Positions 23,791 through 37,887 of a DNA stretch of 64,000 nucleotides are shown here, piece by piece (position 1 is the first letter of the stretch; each line of letters begins with the position of its first letter). The notes beneath the pieces were generated by a model. It worked only from the letters and a program-made list of their open reading frames with translations. It was not told the origin of the DNA and did no database searches. Location of the stretch: NCBI RefSeq assembly GCF_964340395.1, contig NC_135555.1, positions 20,793,947-20,857,946 of the forward strand. Direction: 5' to 3'. Source of the DNA: Glandiceps talaboti. Taxonomy: Eukaryota; Hemichordata; Enteropneusta; Spengelidae. Made by a program: the position numbers and the translations under genes.

Positions 23791-24563
23791 ATGTATGTAT
23801 GTATGTATGTATGTATGTATGTATTAGGTTATCACATGGTATTGATGTATTAATACTTCGGATCCACTGTTATCATTAGTTGGATCATGACTCATTTTTT
23901 GCCAGGCCAACTTAGTTTTGTGCGAAATACATACAGTTCATTTCTCCATGTCCTCAACTCTACGTCGATGGAATTTTAGGTTGTCGTTTGTTGGTATTAT
24001 AGAAGGTGTTACTAACATGATAGAAATATTTAGGCATGTGGTACGATATCTTTTTATTTTTCACTATTACGGTGAGATAGACGGACAGACTGTCAGTCCA
24101 ACCAGGGCACTAGCCCATCGAACAGAATCCAAAATTTGTTTATCGGATTTCACTGAATAGTATGCCTTGAAACATACATTTCATATGCAAAGTGACACTT
24201 ACCATAATAGTCTGATAGAGGCATGGAATGAAAGAAAACACACTAGTTAGTATAAATATACTCTCAAAATTATTTACAATCTAGTGTTTGAATATCAGCC
24301 TTACACATATTATCACAAGAAAGACAACTTTTACTTTCAATTCTGTTGTTTAGATTACATTTATGTCACAAAAATGGTAAGACGGTGACATGGAGAGCAT
24401 ATTGGAAATCGGAATACTCATACACAAAAGAGTTACACAAGATATGTTCAAATATATAATTTAAATATGTTTACCTGTATGTATGTATGTATGTATGTAT
24501 GTATGTATGTATGTATGTATGTATGTATGTATGTATGTATGCATGTATGTATGTGTGTGTGTA

Positions 24564-24596
<33 letters not shown>

Positions 24597-27411
24597 ATGT
24601 ATGTATGTATGTATGTATTAGGTTATCACATGGTATTGATGTATTAATACTTCGGATCCATTGTTATCATTAGTTGGATCATGACTCATTTTTTGCCAGG
24701 CCAACTTAGTTTTGTGCGAAATACATACAGTTCATTTCTCCATGTCCTCAACTCTACGTCGATGGAATTTTAGGTTGTCGTTTGTTGGTATTATAGAAGG
24801 TGTTACTAACATGATAGAAATATTTAGGCATGTGGTACGATATCTTTTTATTTTTCACTATTACGGTGAGATAGACGGACAGACTGTCAGTCCAACCAGG
24901 GCACTAGCCCATCGAACAGAATCCAAAATTTGTTTATCGGATTTCACTGAATAGTATGCCTTGAAACATACATTTCATATGCAAAGTGACACTTACCATA
25001 ATAGTCTGATAGAGGCATGGAATGAAAGAAAACACACTAGTTAGTATAAATATACTCTCAATATTGTTTACAATCTAGTGTTTGAATATCAGCCTTACAC
25101 ATATTATCTCAAGAAAGACAACTTTTACTTTCAATTGTGTTGTTTAGATTACATTTATGTCACAAAAATGGTAAGACGGTGACATGGAGAGCATATTGGA
25201 AATCGGAATACTCATACACAAAAGAGTTACACAAGATATGTTCAAATATACAATTTAAATATGTTTACCTGTATGTATGTATGTATGTATGTATGTATGT
25301 ATGTATGTATGTATGTATGTATGCATGTATGCATGCATGTATGTATGTATGTATGTATGTATGTATGTATGTATGTATGTATGTATGTTGTTAGCGGCGG
25401 GGGTTGCCACAGCCACAAATGGCTAATATTTGTCGGTCAAATAACATCTGTAAAAATATTTATCTGAATTCTGTACTGTCAATGTTGTAAAATCTGTAGT
25501 GTTTGAGAAAATTTGGCCATTGGCAAAAAATCTACCATGCAGTTAGAGGCGTAGAAATGAGTAATAAACGAACCAGGTGAACAATACATCTCGTCTGAAT
25601 AATCTCCACAGTCATTGTCACCATCACACATCCAATCTAATGTAATACACCCACCATTTGAACATGGGAAATCGTAGAATTCACAACCTGTTGAAAGAAC
25701 ATAATGATCATTTAGACAGTTTTTTTTCTTATATATAGTGTAACAATGTACAAATAGTTTGACACATTTGCTCATATTTGGACTGTGATATCGATATTTA
25801 GTCTTCCATCGAAGTGTTAATTCATGATTTGTGATCATTAGTATAGTTACTGATAATCCGGAAAAATGGAAAGTTTTCAAATCTTGCCAGAAATTTCATT
25901 TAGCAGTGTATCTCCATAGAGTAATTTAGAAATCATAGCTATTTAAAGCTCAGACCACTAAAAAGATCTGTTAATTAGTGTCAATATTATATGCATGCAG
26001 TGTAGTGTTAAATTTAAGTCTTGAACGAAAGCTTAGTTTTGAATCTGTCACCATGTTCGAACTGTACTAGTTGTAACCGGAGTATCATTATTCAACCAGA
26101 AACCACATTTCAAATTATTTGTAAGAATGTATGACGATCGTTCCCATTGACACGTGTTAGTAGTTGAACAGTAATATTGGTTTGTAGTCTTCCGTTCAAA
26201 TGTTAATCCATGATTCGTGAACATATTTGTAATTACAAAATAATTAGGTAAAATTGAAAGTTTTCAAATCGTACTAGATAATCTAATATTTCAGTGGATT
26301 TCACTACAAGCAAAGTACGTAGGTGACAAGATGAGACATATACCTAACTTAGAAGAGTTGTCAAGAACAATACTGTGAGCCGGTCGTTTTTCTGTTGGTC
26401 AACGTATCGCAATTGTATGGTATACTGTACACGAACAGACTACCTCCAAGATAGCATGGAGTTAGAGTTAGATAAAACTAACAGAGGCCAATTGATATTT
26501 GTCTAGAGACTAGCCGTTTTCTGAAATTGTCATCCAGCTTTCAAATTCTTTTCCAATAGCTCCATCGGTTAGCTTCTACACTATATTTACATTCGTGACC
26601 TGCATTAGATAACAAAGGGTTGTCGTAGTCTAGTTTCCTATATGAGTATTTCGTAGATGCATTAGGTTATCACACGGTATTGATGTATTAATACTTCGGA
26701 TCCATGGTTATCATTAGTTGGATACATAGAGTTCAGTTCTCCATGTCCTCAACTCTACGTCGATGGAATTTTAGGTTGTTGTTTGTTGGTATTATAGAAG
26801 GTGTTACTAACATGATAGAAATATTTAGGCATGTGGTACGATATCTTTTTATTTTTCACTATTACGGTAAGATAGACGGACAGACTGTCAGTCCAACCAG
26901 GGCACTAGCCCATCGAACAGAATCCAAAATTTGTTTATCGGATTTCACTGAATAGTATGCCTTGAAACATACATTTTATATGCAAAGTGACGTATCTCAC
27001 CCACAATAACACTTACCATAATAGTCTGATAGAGGCATGGAATAAAAGAAAACACACTAGTTAGTATAAATATACTCTCAAAATTATTTACAATCTAGTG
27101 TTTGAATATCAGCCTTACACATATTATCACAAGAAAGACAACTTTTACTTTCAATTCTGTTGTTTAGATTACATTTATGTCACAAAAATGGTAAGACGGT
27201 GACATGGAGAGCATATTGGAAATCGGAATACTCATACACAAAAGAGTTACACAAGATATGTTCAAATATATAATTTAAATATGTTTACCTGTATGTATGT
27301 ATGTATGTATGTATGTATGTATGTATGTATGTATGTATGTATGTATGTATGTATGTATGTATGTATGTATGTATGTATGTATGTATGTATGTATGTGTGT
27401 GTGTGTGTGTA

Positions 27412-27442
<31 letters not shown>

Positions 27443-30215
27443 ATGTATGTATGTATGTATGTATTAGGTTATCACATGGTATTGATGTATTAATACTTCG
27501 GATCCATTGTTATCATTAGTTGGATCATGACTCATTTTTTGCCAGGCCAACTTAGTTTTGTGCGAAATACATACAGTTCATTTCTCCATGTCCTCAACTC
27601 TACGTCGATGGAATTTTAGGTTGTCGTTTGTTGGTATTATAGAAGGTGTTACTAACATGATAGAAATATTTAGGCATGTGGTACGATATCTTTTTATTTT
27701 TCACTATTACGGTGAGATAGACGGACAGACTGTCAGTCCAACCAGGGCACTAGCCCATCGAACAGAATCCAAAATTTGTTTATCGGATTTCACTGGATAG
27801 TATGCCTTGAAACATACATTTCATATGCAAAGTGACACTTACCATAATAGTCTGATAGAGGCATGGAATGAAAGAAAACACACTAGTTAGTATAAATATA
27901 CTCTCAATATTGTTTACAATCTAGTGTTTGAATATCAGCCTTACACATATTATCTCAAGAAAGACAACTTTTACTTTCAATTGTGTTGTTTAGATTACAT
28001 TTATGTCACAAAAATGGTAAGACGGTGACATGGAGAGCATATTGGAAATCGGAATACTCATACACAAAAGAGTTACACAAGATATGTTCAAATATACAAT
28101 TTAAATATGTTTACCTGTATGTATGTATGTATGTATGTATGTATGTATGTATGCATGTATGCATGTATGTATGTATGTATGTATGTATGTATGTTGTTAG
28201 CGGCGGGGGTTGCCACAGCCACAAATGGCTAATATTTGTCGGTCAAATAACATCTGTAAAAATATTTATCTGAATTCTGTACTGTCAATGTTGTAAAATC
28301 TGTAGTGTTTGAGAAAATTTGGCCATTGGCAAAAAATCTACCATGCAGTTAGAGGCGTAGAAATGAGTAATAAACGAACCAGGTGAACAATACATCTCGT
28401 CTGAATAATCTCCACAGTCATTGTCACCATCACACATCCAATCTAATGTAATACACCAACCATTTGAACATGGGAAATCGTAGTATTCACAACCTGTTGA
28501 AAGAACATAATGATCATTTAGACAGTTTTTTTTCTTATATATAGTGTAACAATGTACAAATAGTTTGACACATTTGCTCATATTTGGACTGTGATATCGA
28601 TATTTAGTCTTCCATCGAAGTGTTAATTCATGATTTGTGATCATTAGTATAGTTACTGATAATCCGGAAAAATGGAAAGTTTTCAAATCTTGCCAGAAAT
28701 TTCATTTAGCAGTGTATCTCCATAGAGTAATTTAGAAATCATAGCTATTTAAAGCTCAGACCACTAAAAAGATCTGTTAATTAGTGTCAATATTATATGC
28801 ATGCAGTGTAGTGTTAAATTTAAGTCTTGAACGAAAGCTTAGTTTTGAATCTGTCACCATGTTCGAACTGTACTAGTTGTAACCGGAGTATCATTATTCA
28901 ACCAGAAACCACATTTCAAATTATTTGTAAGAATGTATGACGATCGTTCCCATTGACACGTGTTAGTAGTTGAACAGTAATATTGGTTTGTAGTCTTCCG
29001 TTCAAATGTTAATCCATGATTCGTGAACATATTTGTAATTACAAAATAATTAGGTAAAATTGAAAGTTTTCCAATCGTACTAGATAATCTAATATTTCAG
29101 TGGATTTCACTACAAGCAAAGTACGTAGGTGACAAGATGAGACATATACCTAACTTAGAAGAGTTGTCAAGAACAATACTGTGAGCCGGTCGTTTTTCTG
29201 TTGGTCAACGTATCGCAATTGTATGGTATACTGTACACGAACAGACTACCTCCAAGATAGCATGGAGTTAGAGTTAGATAAAACTAACAGAGGCCAATTG
29301 ATATTTGTCTAGAGACTAGCCGTTTTCTGAAATTGTCATCCAGCTTTCAAATTCTTTTCCAATAGCTCCATCGGTTAGCTTCTACACTATATTTACATTC
29401 GTGACCTGCATTAGATAACAAAGGGTTGTCGTAGTCTAGTTTCCTATATGAGTATTTCGTAGATGCATTAGGTTATCACACGGTATTGATGTATTAATAC
29501 TTCGGATCCATGGTTATCATTAGTTGGATACATAGAGTTCAGTTCTCCATGTCCTCAACTCTACGTCGATGGAATTTTAGGTTGTTGTTTGTTGGTATTA
29601 TAGAAGGTGTTACTAACATGATAGAAATATTTAGGCATGTGGTACGACATCTTTTTATTTTTCACTATTACGGTAAGATAGACGGACAGACTGTCAGTCC
29701 AACCAGGGCACTAGCCCATCGAACAGAATCCAAAATTTGTTTATCGGATTTCACTGAATAGTATGCCTTGAAACATACATTTTATATGCAAAGTGACGTA
29801 TCTCACCCACAATAACACTTACCATAATAGTCTGATAGAGGCATGGAATGAAAGAAAACACACTAGTTAGTATAAATATACTCTCAAAATTATTTACAAT
29901 CTAGTGTTTGAATATCAGCCTTACACATATTATCACAAGAAAGACAACTTTTACTTTCAATTCTGTTGTTTAGATTACATTTATGTCACAAAAATGGTAA
30001 GACGGTGACATGGAGAGCATATTGGAAATCGGAATACTCATACACAAAAGAGTTACACAAGATATGTTCAAATATATAATTTAAATATGTTTACCTGTAT
30101 GTATGTATGTATGTATGTATGTATGTATGTATGTATGTATGTATGTATGTATGTATGTATGTATGTATGTATGTATGTATGTATGTATGCATGTATGTAT
30201 GTGTGTGTGTGTGTA

Positions 30216-30246
<31 letters not shown>

Positions 30247-31001
30247 ATGTATGTATGTATTAGGTTATCACATGGTATTGATGTATTAATACTTCGGATC
30301 CATTGTTATCATTAGTTGGATCATGACTCATTTTTTGCCAGGCCAACTTAGTTTTGTGCGAAATACATACAGTTCATTTCTCCATGTCCTCAACTCTACG
30401 TCGATGGAATTTTAGGTTGTCGTTTGTTGGTATTATAGAAGGTGTTACTAACATGATAGAAATATTTAGGCATGTGGTACGATATCTTTTTATTTTTCAC
30501 TATTACGGTGAGCTAGACGGACAGACTGTCAGTCCAACCAGGGCACTAGCCCATCGAACAGAATCCAAAATTTGTTTATCGGATTTCACTGAATAGTATG
30601 CCTTGAAACATACATTTCATATGCAAAGTGACACTTACCATAATAGTCTGATAGAGGCATGGAATGAAAGAAAACACACTAGTTAGTATAAATATACTCT
30701 CAATATTGTTTACAATCTAGTGTTTGAATATCAGCCTTACACATATTATCTCAAGAAAGACAACTTTTACTTTCAATTGTGTTGTTTAGATTACATTTAT
30801 GTCACAAAAATGGTAAGACGGTGACATGGAGAGCATATTGGAAATCGGAATACTCATACACAAAAGAGTTACACAAGATATGTTCAAATATACAATTTAA
30901 ATATGTTTACCTGTATGTATGTATGTATGTATGTATGTATGTATGTATGTATGTATGTATGTATGTATGTATGCATGTATGTATGTGTGTGTGTGTGTGT
31001 A

Positions 31002-31032
<31 letters not shown>

Positions 31033-33763
31033 ATTAGGTTATCACATGGTATTGATGTATTAATACTTCGGATCCATTGTTATCATTAGTTGGATCATGA
31101 CTCATTTTTTGCCAGGCCAACTTAGTTTTGTGCGAAATACATACAGTTCATTTCTCCATGTCCTCAACTCTACGTCGATGGAATTTTAGGTTGTCGTTTG
31201 TTGGTATTATAGAAGGTGTTACTAACATGATAGAAATATTTAGGCATGTGGTACGATATCTTTTTATTTTTCACTATTACGGTGAGATAGACGGACAGAC
31301 TGTCAGTCCAACCAGGGCACTAGCCCATCGAACAGAATCCAAAATTTGTTTATCGGATTTCACTGGATAGTATGCCTTGAAACATACATTTCATATGCAA
31401 AGTGACACTTACCATAATAGTCTGATAGAGGCATGGAATGAAAGAAAACACACTAGTTAGTATAAATATACTCTCAATATTGTTTACAATCTAGTGTTTG
31501 AATATCAGCCTTACACATATTATCTCAAGAAAGACAACTTTTACTTTCAATTGTGTTGTTTAGATTACATTTATGTCACAAAAATGGTAAGACGGTGACA
31601 TGGAGAGCATATTGGAAATCGGAATACTCATACACAAAAGAGTTACACAAGATATGTTCAAATATACAATTTAAATATGTTTACCTGTATGTATGTATGT
31701 ATGTATGTATGTATGTATGTATGTATGTATGCATGTATGCATGTATGTATGTATGTATGTATGTATGTATGTTGTTAGCGGCGGGGGTTGCCACAGCCAC
31801 AAATGGCTAATATTTGTCGGTCAAATAACATCTGTAAAAATATTTATCTGAATTCTGTACTGTCAATGTTGTAAAATCTGTAGTGTTTGAGAAAATTTGG
31901 CCATTGGCAAAAAATCTACCATGCAGTTAGAGGCGTAGAAATGAGTAATAAACGAACCAGGTGAACAATACATCTCGTCTGAATAATCTCCACAGTCATT
32001 GTCACCATCACACATCCAATCTAATGTAATACACCAACCATTTGAACATGGGAAATCGTAGTATTCACAACCTGTTGAAAGAACATAATGATCATTTAGA
32101 CAGTTTTTTTTCTTATATATAGTGTAACAATGTACAAATAGTTTGACACATTTGCTCATATTTGGACTGTGATATCGATATTTAGTCTTCCATCGAAGTG
32201 TTAATTCATGATTTGTGATCATTAGTATAGTTACTGATAATCCGGAAAAATGGAAAGTTTTCAAATCTTGCCAGAAATTTCATTTAGCAGTGTATCTCCA
32301 TAGAGTAATTTAGAAATCATAGCTATTTAAAGCTCAGACCACTAAAAAGATCTGTTAATTAGTGTCAATATTATATGCATGCAGTGTAGTGTTAAATTTA
32401 AGTCTTGAACGAAAGCTTAGTTTTGAATCTGTCACCATGTTCGAACTGTACTAGTTGTAACCGGAGTATCATTATTCAACCAGAAACCACATTTCAAATT
32501 ATTTGTAAGAATGTATGACGATCGTTCCCATTGACACGTGTTAGTAGTTGAACAGTAATATTGGTTTGTAGTCTTCCGTTCAAATGTTAATCCATGATTC
32601 GTGAACATATTTGTAATTACAAAATAATTAGGTAAAATTGAAAGTTTTCCAATCGTACTAGATAATCTAATATTTCAGTGGATTTCACTACAAGCAAAGT
32701 ACGTAGGTGACAAGATGAGACATATACCTAACTTAGAAGAGTTGTCAAGAACAATACTGTGAGCCGGTCGTTTTTCTGTTGGTCAACGTATCGCAATTGT
32801 ATGGTATACTGTACACGAACAGACTACCTCCAAGATAGCATGGAGTTAGAGTTAGATAAAACTAACAGAGGCCAATTGATATTTGTCTAGAGACTAGCCG
32901 TTTTCTGAAATTGTCATCCAGCTTTCAAATTCTTTTCCAATAGCTCCATCGGTTAGCTTCTACACTATATTTACATTCGTGACCTGCATTAGATAACAAA
33001 GGGTTGTCGTAGTCTAGTTTCCTATATGAGTATTTCGTAGATGCATTAGGTTATCACACGGTATTGATGTATTAATACTTCGGATCCATGGTTATCATTA
33101 GTTGGATACATAGAGTTCAGTTCTCCATGTCCTCAACTCTACGTCGATGGAATTTTAGGTTGTTGTTTGTTGGTATTATAGAAGGTGTTACTAACATGAT
33201 AGAAATATTTAGGCATGTGGTACGACATCTTTTTATTTTTCACTATTACGGTAAGATAGACGGACAGACTGTCAGTCCAACCAGGGCACTAGCCCATCGA
33301 ACAGAATCCAAAATTTGTTTATCGGATTTCACTGAATAGTATGCCTTGAAACATACATTTTATATGCAAAGTGACGTATCTCACCCACAATAACACTTAC
33401 CATAATAGTCTGATAGAGGCATGGAATGAAAGAAAACACACTAGTTAGTATAAATATACTCTCAAAATTATTTACAATCTAGTGTTTGAATATCAGCCTT
33501 ACACATATTATCACAAGAAAGACAACTTTTACTTTCAATTCTGTTGTTTAGATTACATTTATGTCACAAAAATGGTAAGACGGTGACATGGAGAGCATAT
33601 TGGAAATCGGAATACTCATACACAAAAGAGTTACACAAGATATGTTCAAATATATAATTTAAATATGTTTACCTGTATGTATGTATGTATGTATGTATGT
33701 ATGTATGTATGTATGTATGTATGTATGTATGTATGCATGTATGTATGTGTGTGTGTGTGTGTA

Positions 33764-33794
<31 letters not shown>

Positions 33795-34549
33795 ATGTAT
33801 GTATGTATTAGGTTATCACATGGTATTGATGTATTAATACTTCGGATCCATTGTTATCATTAGTTGGATCATGACTCATTTTTTGCCAGGCCAACTTAGT
33901 TTTGTGCGAAATACATACAGTTCATTTCTCCATGTCCTCAACTCTACGTCGATGGAATTTTAGGTTGTCGTTTGTTGGTATTATAGAAGGTGTTACTAAC
34001 ATGATAGAAATATTTAGGCATGTGGTACGATATCTTTTTATTTTTCACTATTACGGTGAGCTAGACGGACAGACTGTCAGTCCAACCAGGGCACTAGCCC
34101 ATCGAACAGAATCCAAAATTTGTTTATCGGATTTCACTGAATAGTATGCCTTGAAACATACATTTCATATGCAAAGTGACACTTACCATAATAGTCTGAT
34201 AGAGGCATGGAATGAAAGAAAACACACTAGTTAGTATAAATATACTCTCAATATTGTTTACAATCTAGTGTTTGAATATCAGCCTTACACATATTATCTC
34301 AAGAAAGACAACTTTTACTTTCAATTGTGTTGTTTAGATTACATTTATGTCACAAAAATGGTAAGACGGTGACATGGAGAGCATATTGGAAATCGGAATA
34401 CTCATACACAAAAGAGTTACACAAGATATGTTCAAATATACAATTTAAATATGTTTACCTGTATGTATGTATGTATGTATGTATGTATGTATGTATGTAT
34501 GTATGTATGTATGTATGTATGCATGTATGTATGTGTGTGTGTGTGTGTA

Positions 34550-34580
<31 letters not shown>

Positions 34581-35333
34581 ATTAGGTTATCACATGGTAT
34601 TGATGTATTAATACTTCGGATCCATTGTTATCATTAGTTGGATCATGACTCATTTTTTGCCAGGCCAACTTAGTTTTGTGCGAAATACATACAGTTCATT
34701 TCTCCATGTCCTCAACTCTACGTCGATGGAATTTTAGGTTGTCGTTTGTTGGTATTATAGAAGGTGTTACTAACATGATAGAAATATTTAGGCATGTGGT
34801 ACGATATCTTTTTATTTTTCACTATTACGGTGAGATAGACGGACAGACTGTCAGTCCAACCAGGGCACTAGCCCATCGAACAGAATCCAAAATTTGTTTA
34901 TCGGATTTCACTGGATAGTATGCCTTGAAACATACATTTCATATGCAAAGTGACACTTACCATAATAGTCTGATAGAGGCATGGAATGAAAGAAAACACA
35001 CTAGTTAGTATAAATATACTCTCAATATTGTTTACAATCTAGTGTTTGAATATCAGCCTTACACATATTATCTCAAGAAAGACAACTTTTACTTTCAATT
35101 GTGTTGTTTAGATTACATTTATGTCACAAAAATGGTAAGACGGTGACATGGAGAGCATATTGGAAATCGGAATACTCATACACAAAAGAGTTACACAAGA
35201 TATGTTCAAATATACAATTTAAATGTATGTATGTATGTATGTATGTATGTATGTATGTATGTGTGTATGTATGTATGTATGTATGTATGTATGTATGTAT
35301 GTATGTATGTATGTACGTACGTACGTACGTACG

Positions 35334-35372
<39 letters not shown>

Positions 35373-37856
35373 ATGTATGTATGTATGTATGTATGTATGT
35401 ATTGTGTGCCAATGTATTGTGCATGTATGTGTGTGTGTGTTTGTCTGTTGGCGACGGATAATTCAGATGTTGAGAATTATTCGTCAATGCAGTTAGTGTT
35501 GAAGAAATAAATGATAAACTAACAAGTTTGACAATACTCGTCAGAACCATCAAAGCAATCTACTACACCATCACATTCATAATACCAGGGAACACATTGA
35601 ACCATGTCCCAACAATAGAAGTCATCATATCCACAATCTGTTGATAAGAACATAATAATCATTTATAACGTGCTTTCTCATTTCAAATTATTTGTAAGAA
35701 TGTATGAAGGTCATTTCAGTTGACACATTTGTTAGTAGTTGAACAGTAACATCGGTTTGTCGTATTCCGTTCTAATGATAATCCATGATTTGTGAACATT
35801 TATTTTGTAATTCCAAAGAATTCGATAAAATTGAAAGTTTTCAAATCGTACTAGACAATTCTATATTGGAATGGGTTTCACTAAGTAGAGTAATTGAAAT
35901 ATTTGTTAAAAATTGGACAGTGATATCTGTTTGTACCACCCATTATTTAAACATTCGAAATCAGATATATAAGATGCAGGTAAGTATATGTTATTTGCCA
36001 AATACCGTTCCATATCTTGCTGCGAGAGGTAATTTTTTCTGGTATAACGGAGAGCCGGAGGCGAGCAGCAAGATGTGGAACAGTATTTGGCAAAATACGT
36101 CACCTGCGACTATGAATTCATTTTTGAATGTCTAAAAATGCTGTTTCATTTTAAAATAAAATCACTTCCGCGTTATACTGTTGAGCGTAGTATCATGCAC
36201 CTCTCTGATAACTGCAATGCGGTTGTTTACATGTCAGCCTTAACTTTATCATCCAATCAGAGTGCGCGTTTGCTCAGTAGTATGACGTAATGTTTACTAT
36301 TTGCATATCACTCAGCGATATATTGAAACTTATAACCATCAGCTGAAAAATGAGTGCGTCTTTGTTTTGCGTACTGTATTCCATTAAATGTACATAAATG
36401 TTCGTGATATGCTTTGTTGTTCTAGTTAAGCAAAAATTACACCCTCTGTGGTGGTAATTTTCATATCCTTCATAAATTTAGGAATTCATGTTTACGATCG
36501 CGTGACGACCGTGCGTTCGCCGTCACTGGACTTTCACGGTTGTGTGTGGAATTTTTGACTATTTCCCTGTGACATGAAAAGTACAGTTCAAAGACTTGTT
36601 ACAATGTATACAACGGTGATATTTTGTTCGATTGACCACAAATTTGGCATTGGAAATGCTGGTTATAGCTCGATCTCTAGTTGTCTGCTAGATTTGTTTA
36701 CAAGGGGACGTGCAGTGATCACGTGATACAACAAGCAAAAATACGGCTGTTGGTGAAAAATACGCCTGTGTATCTGCAGGGCTCTCGACCAATCAGAATG
36801 CGAGATTGGTGACAGGTGACGTAAAATATCAGTTATCAGTGAATTCATTTTAATTGAATTCATAGATATCATGTGATGATCATTTCGATATGTTTGCCAA
36901 ATGGTTTGTAATATAATAATGTGGCACACAATATATGCCATATTACCATTTTTTCATTTAGGAGAAACCTTTTTTGAAAAATGTTATATAATGTTCATTT
37001 TTTATTTTACAAGAGGTGTTCATGCGGGATTTCACTCAATAATGTGTTTTTGAACATACATGTCATTCCTAAAGTATATAGTAAATGAAAAGAACAGTAA
37101 CTGCCATAAATAGTAGATTGAGTGACAGGTTTGAGAGTATGTAAAAAAAACGATAATACAAATTGAGCCATCGGCACCACTTTAGACGCTATGTCCTGAC
37201 CAGAAATAACGGAGATTTGTTTGCTTTTGATAACTTTTACTTTGATTTTGTTATTTAGATTACACTTGCATCACCAAAAGTTCCTTTTTGTTTGTTTTTG
37301 TCATGTGTAGAAGTGGTTCTGCTATTCTAGTGTTTGGATATCAGCCTTACACATATTATCACAAGAAAGACAACTTTTACTTTCAATTCAAACTTGCAAA
37401 CCCGACATGTTGGATGTAGCATCATTGGAAATGTGATAATAAATACTCATCATTTATAAACAATGTTAATACATTGTTTGTAACCACAAATAATCAAATA
37501 ATAGTTACCCTGACCATTGGGGGAGGTTTATTTTATCGGTAGCTCCAGATTAGGTATTACGATAACCTCAGATAATCCCATATTCCTTTGTGTCTGAGCA
37601 TGCTCAGTCTGGATTGCAAGTTCCCTATTGTGTTGCTTAGATTACGTTTATGTCACAAAAATGGTAAGACGGTGATATGGAGAGCATATTCGAAATCGGA
37701 ATACTCATACACAAAAGAGTTACACAAGATATGTTCAAATATACAATTTGAATATGTTTACCTGTATGTATGTATGTATGTATGTATGTATGTATGTATG
37801 TATGTATGTATGTATGTATGTATGTATGTATGTATGTATGTATGTATGTATGTTTC

Positions 37857-37887
<31 letters not shown>

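Larger units (their letters stand above)
22491..26108. repeat. Tandem array unit 1 (3.62 kb)
   Basis: Bounded by successive occurrences of ttcaaattatttgtaagaat (22491, 26109). It contains three 780-bp subunits starting with ggttatcacatggtattgat at 23047, 23827 and 24621, each ending in a (GTAT)n tract, then a block of about 0.7 kb with LDLa exon 25687-25574. The first subunit has a short extra 'gatacatagagttcagttct' variant and lacks the 'gatcatgactcattttttgc' segment present in the second and third. Confidence 0.9.
26109..28914. repeat. Tandem array unit 2 (2.81 kb, two subunits)
   Basis: Subunits start at 26664 and 27467, then the block with LDLa exon 28493-28380. It is shorter than units 1 and 3 by exactly one subunit, as expected from unequal exchange between subunits. 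Confidence 0.9.
28915..32492. repeat. Tandem array unit 3 (3.58 kb, three subunits)
   Basis: Subunits start at 29471, 30263 and 31037, then the block with LDLa exon 32071-31958. It shares private variants with unit 4: gaaagttttccaatcg, ggtacgacatc in the first subunit and ggtgagctagacgg in the second. Units 3 and 4 are therefore the latest duplication. Confidence 0.9.
32493..35330. repeat. Tandem array unit 4 (partial; three subunits, no GGTTGTGAA-type LDLa exon)
   Basis: Subunits start at 33049, 33811 and 34584. The last (GTAT)n tract, from 35,225, passes into (ACGT)n and (TG)n, and is followed by unrelated flank with LDLa exon 35637-35524. The first (GTAT)n tract (about 33,673-33,807) is shorter than its counterpart in unit 3 (about 30,095-30,260) although the surrounding DNA is nearly identical. 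Confidence 0.88.

Noticed and set aside
23086-35000. Plus-strand frame of about 80 codons ([16 protein letters not shown]...) repeated in every 780-bp subunit
   Set aside because: It is kept only because the subunits are recent DNA copies. It has no splice context or recognised domain and lies antisense in introns of the LDLa gene. The older copy at 21.6 kb is truncated.
22491-35330. Regular direct repeats as a possible CRISPR array
   Set aside because: Unit size (0.78 to 3.6 kb), eukaryotic splice sites and microsatellite boundaries do not fit; no short repeat-spacer pattern or cas genes.
35206-35553. 115-codon minus-strand frame overlapping LDLa exon 5 end
   Set aside because: Largely (TACA)n translation in another frame; the LDLa exon uses a different frame with intact Cys pattern.
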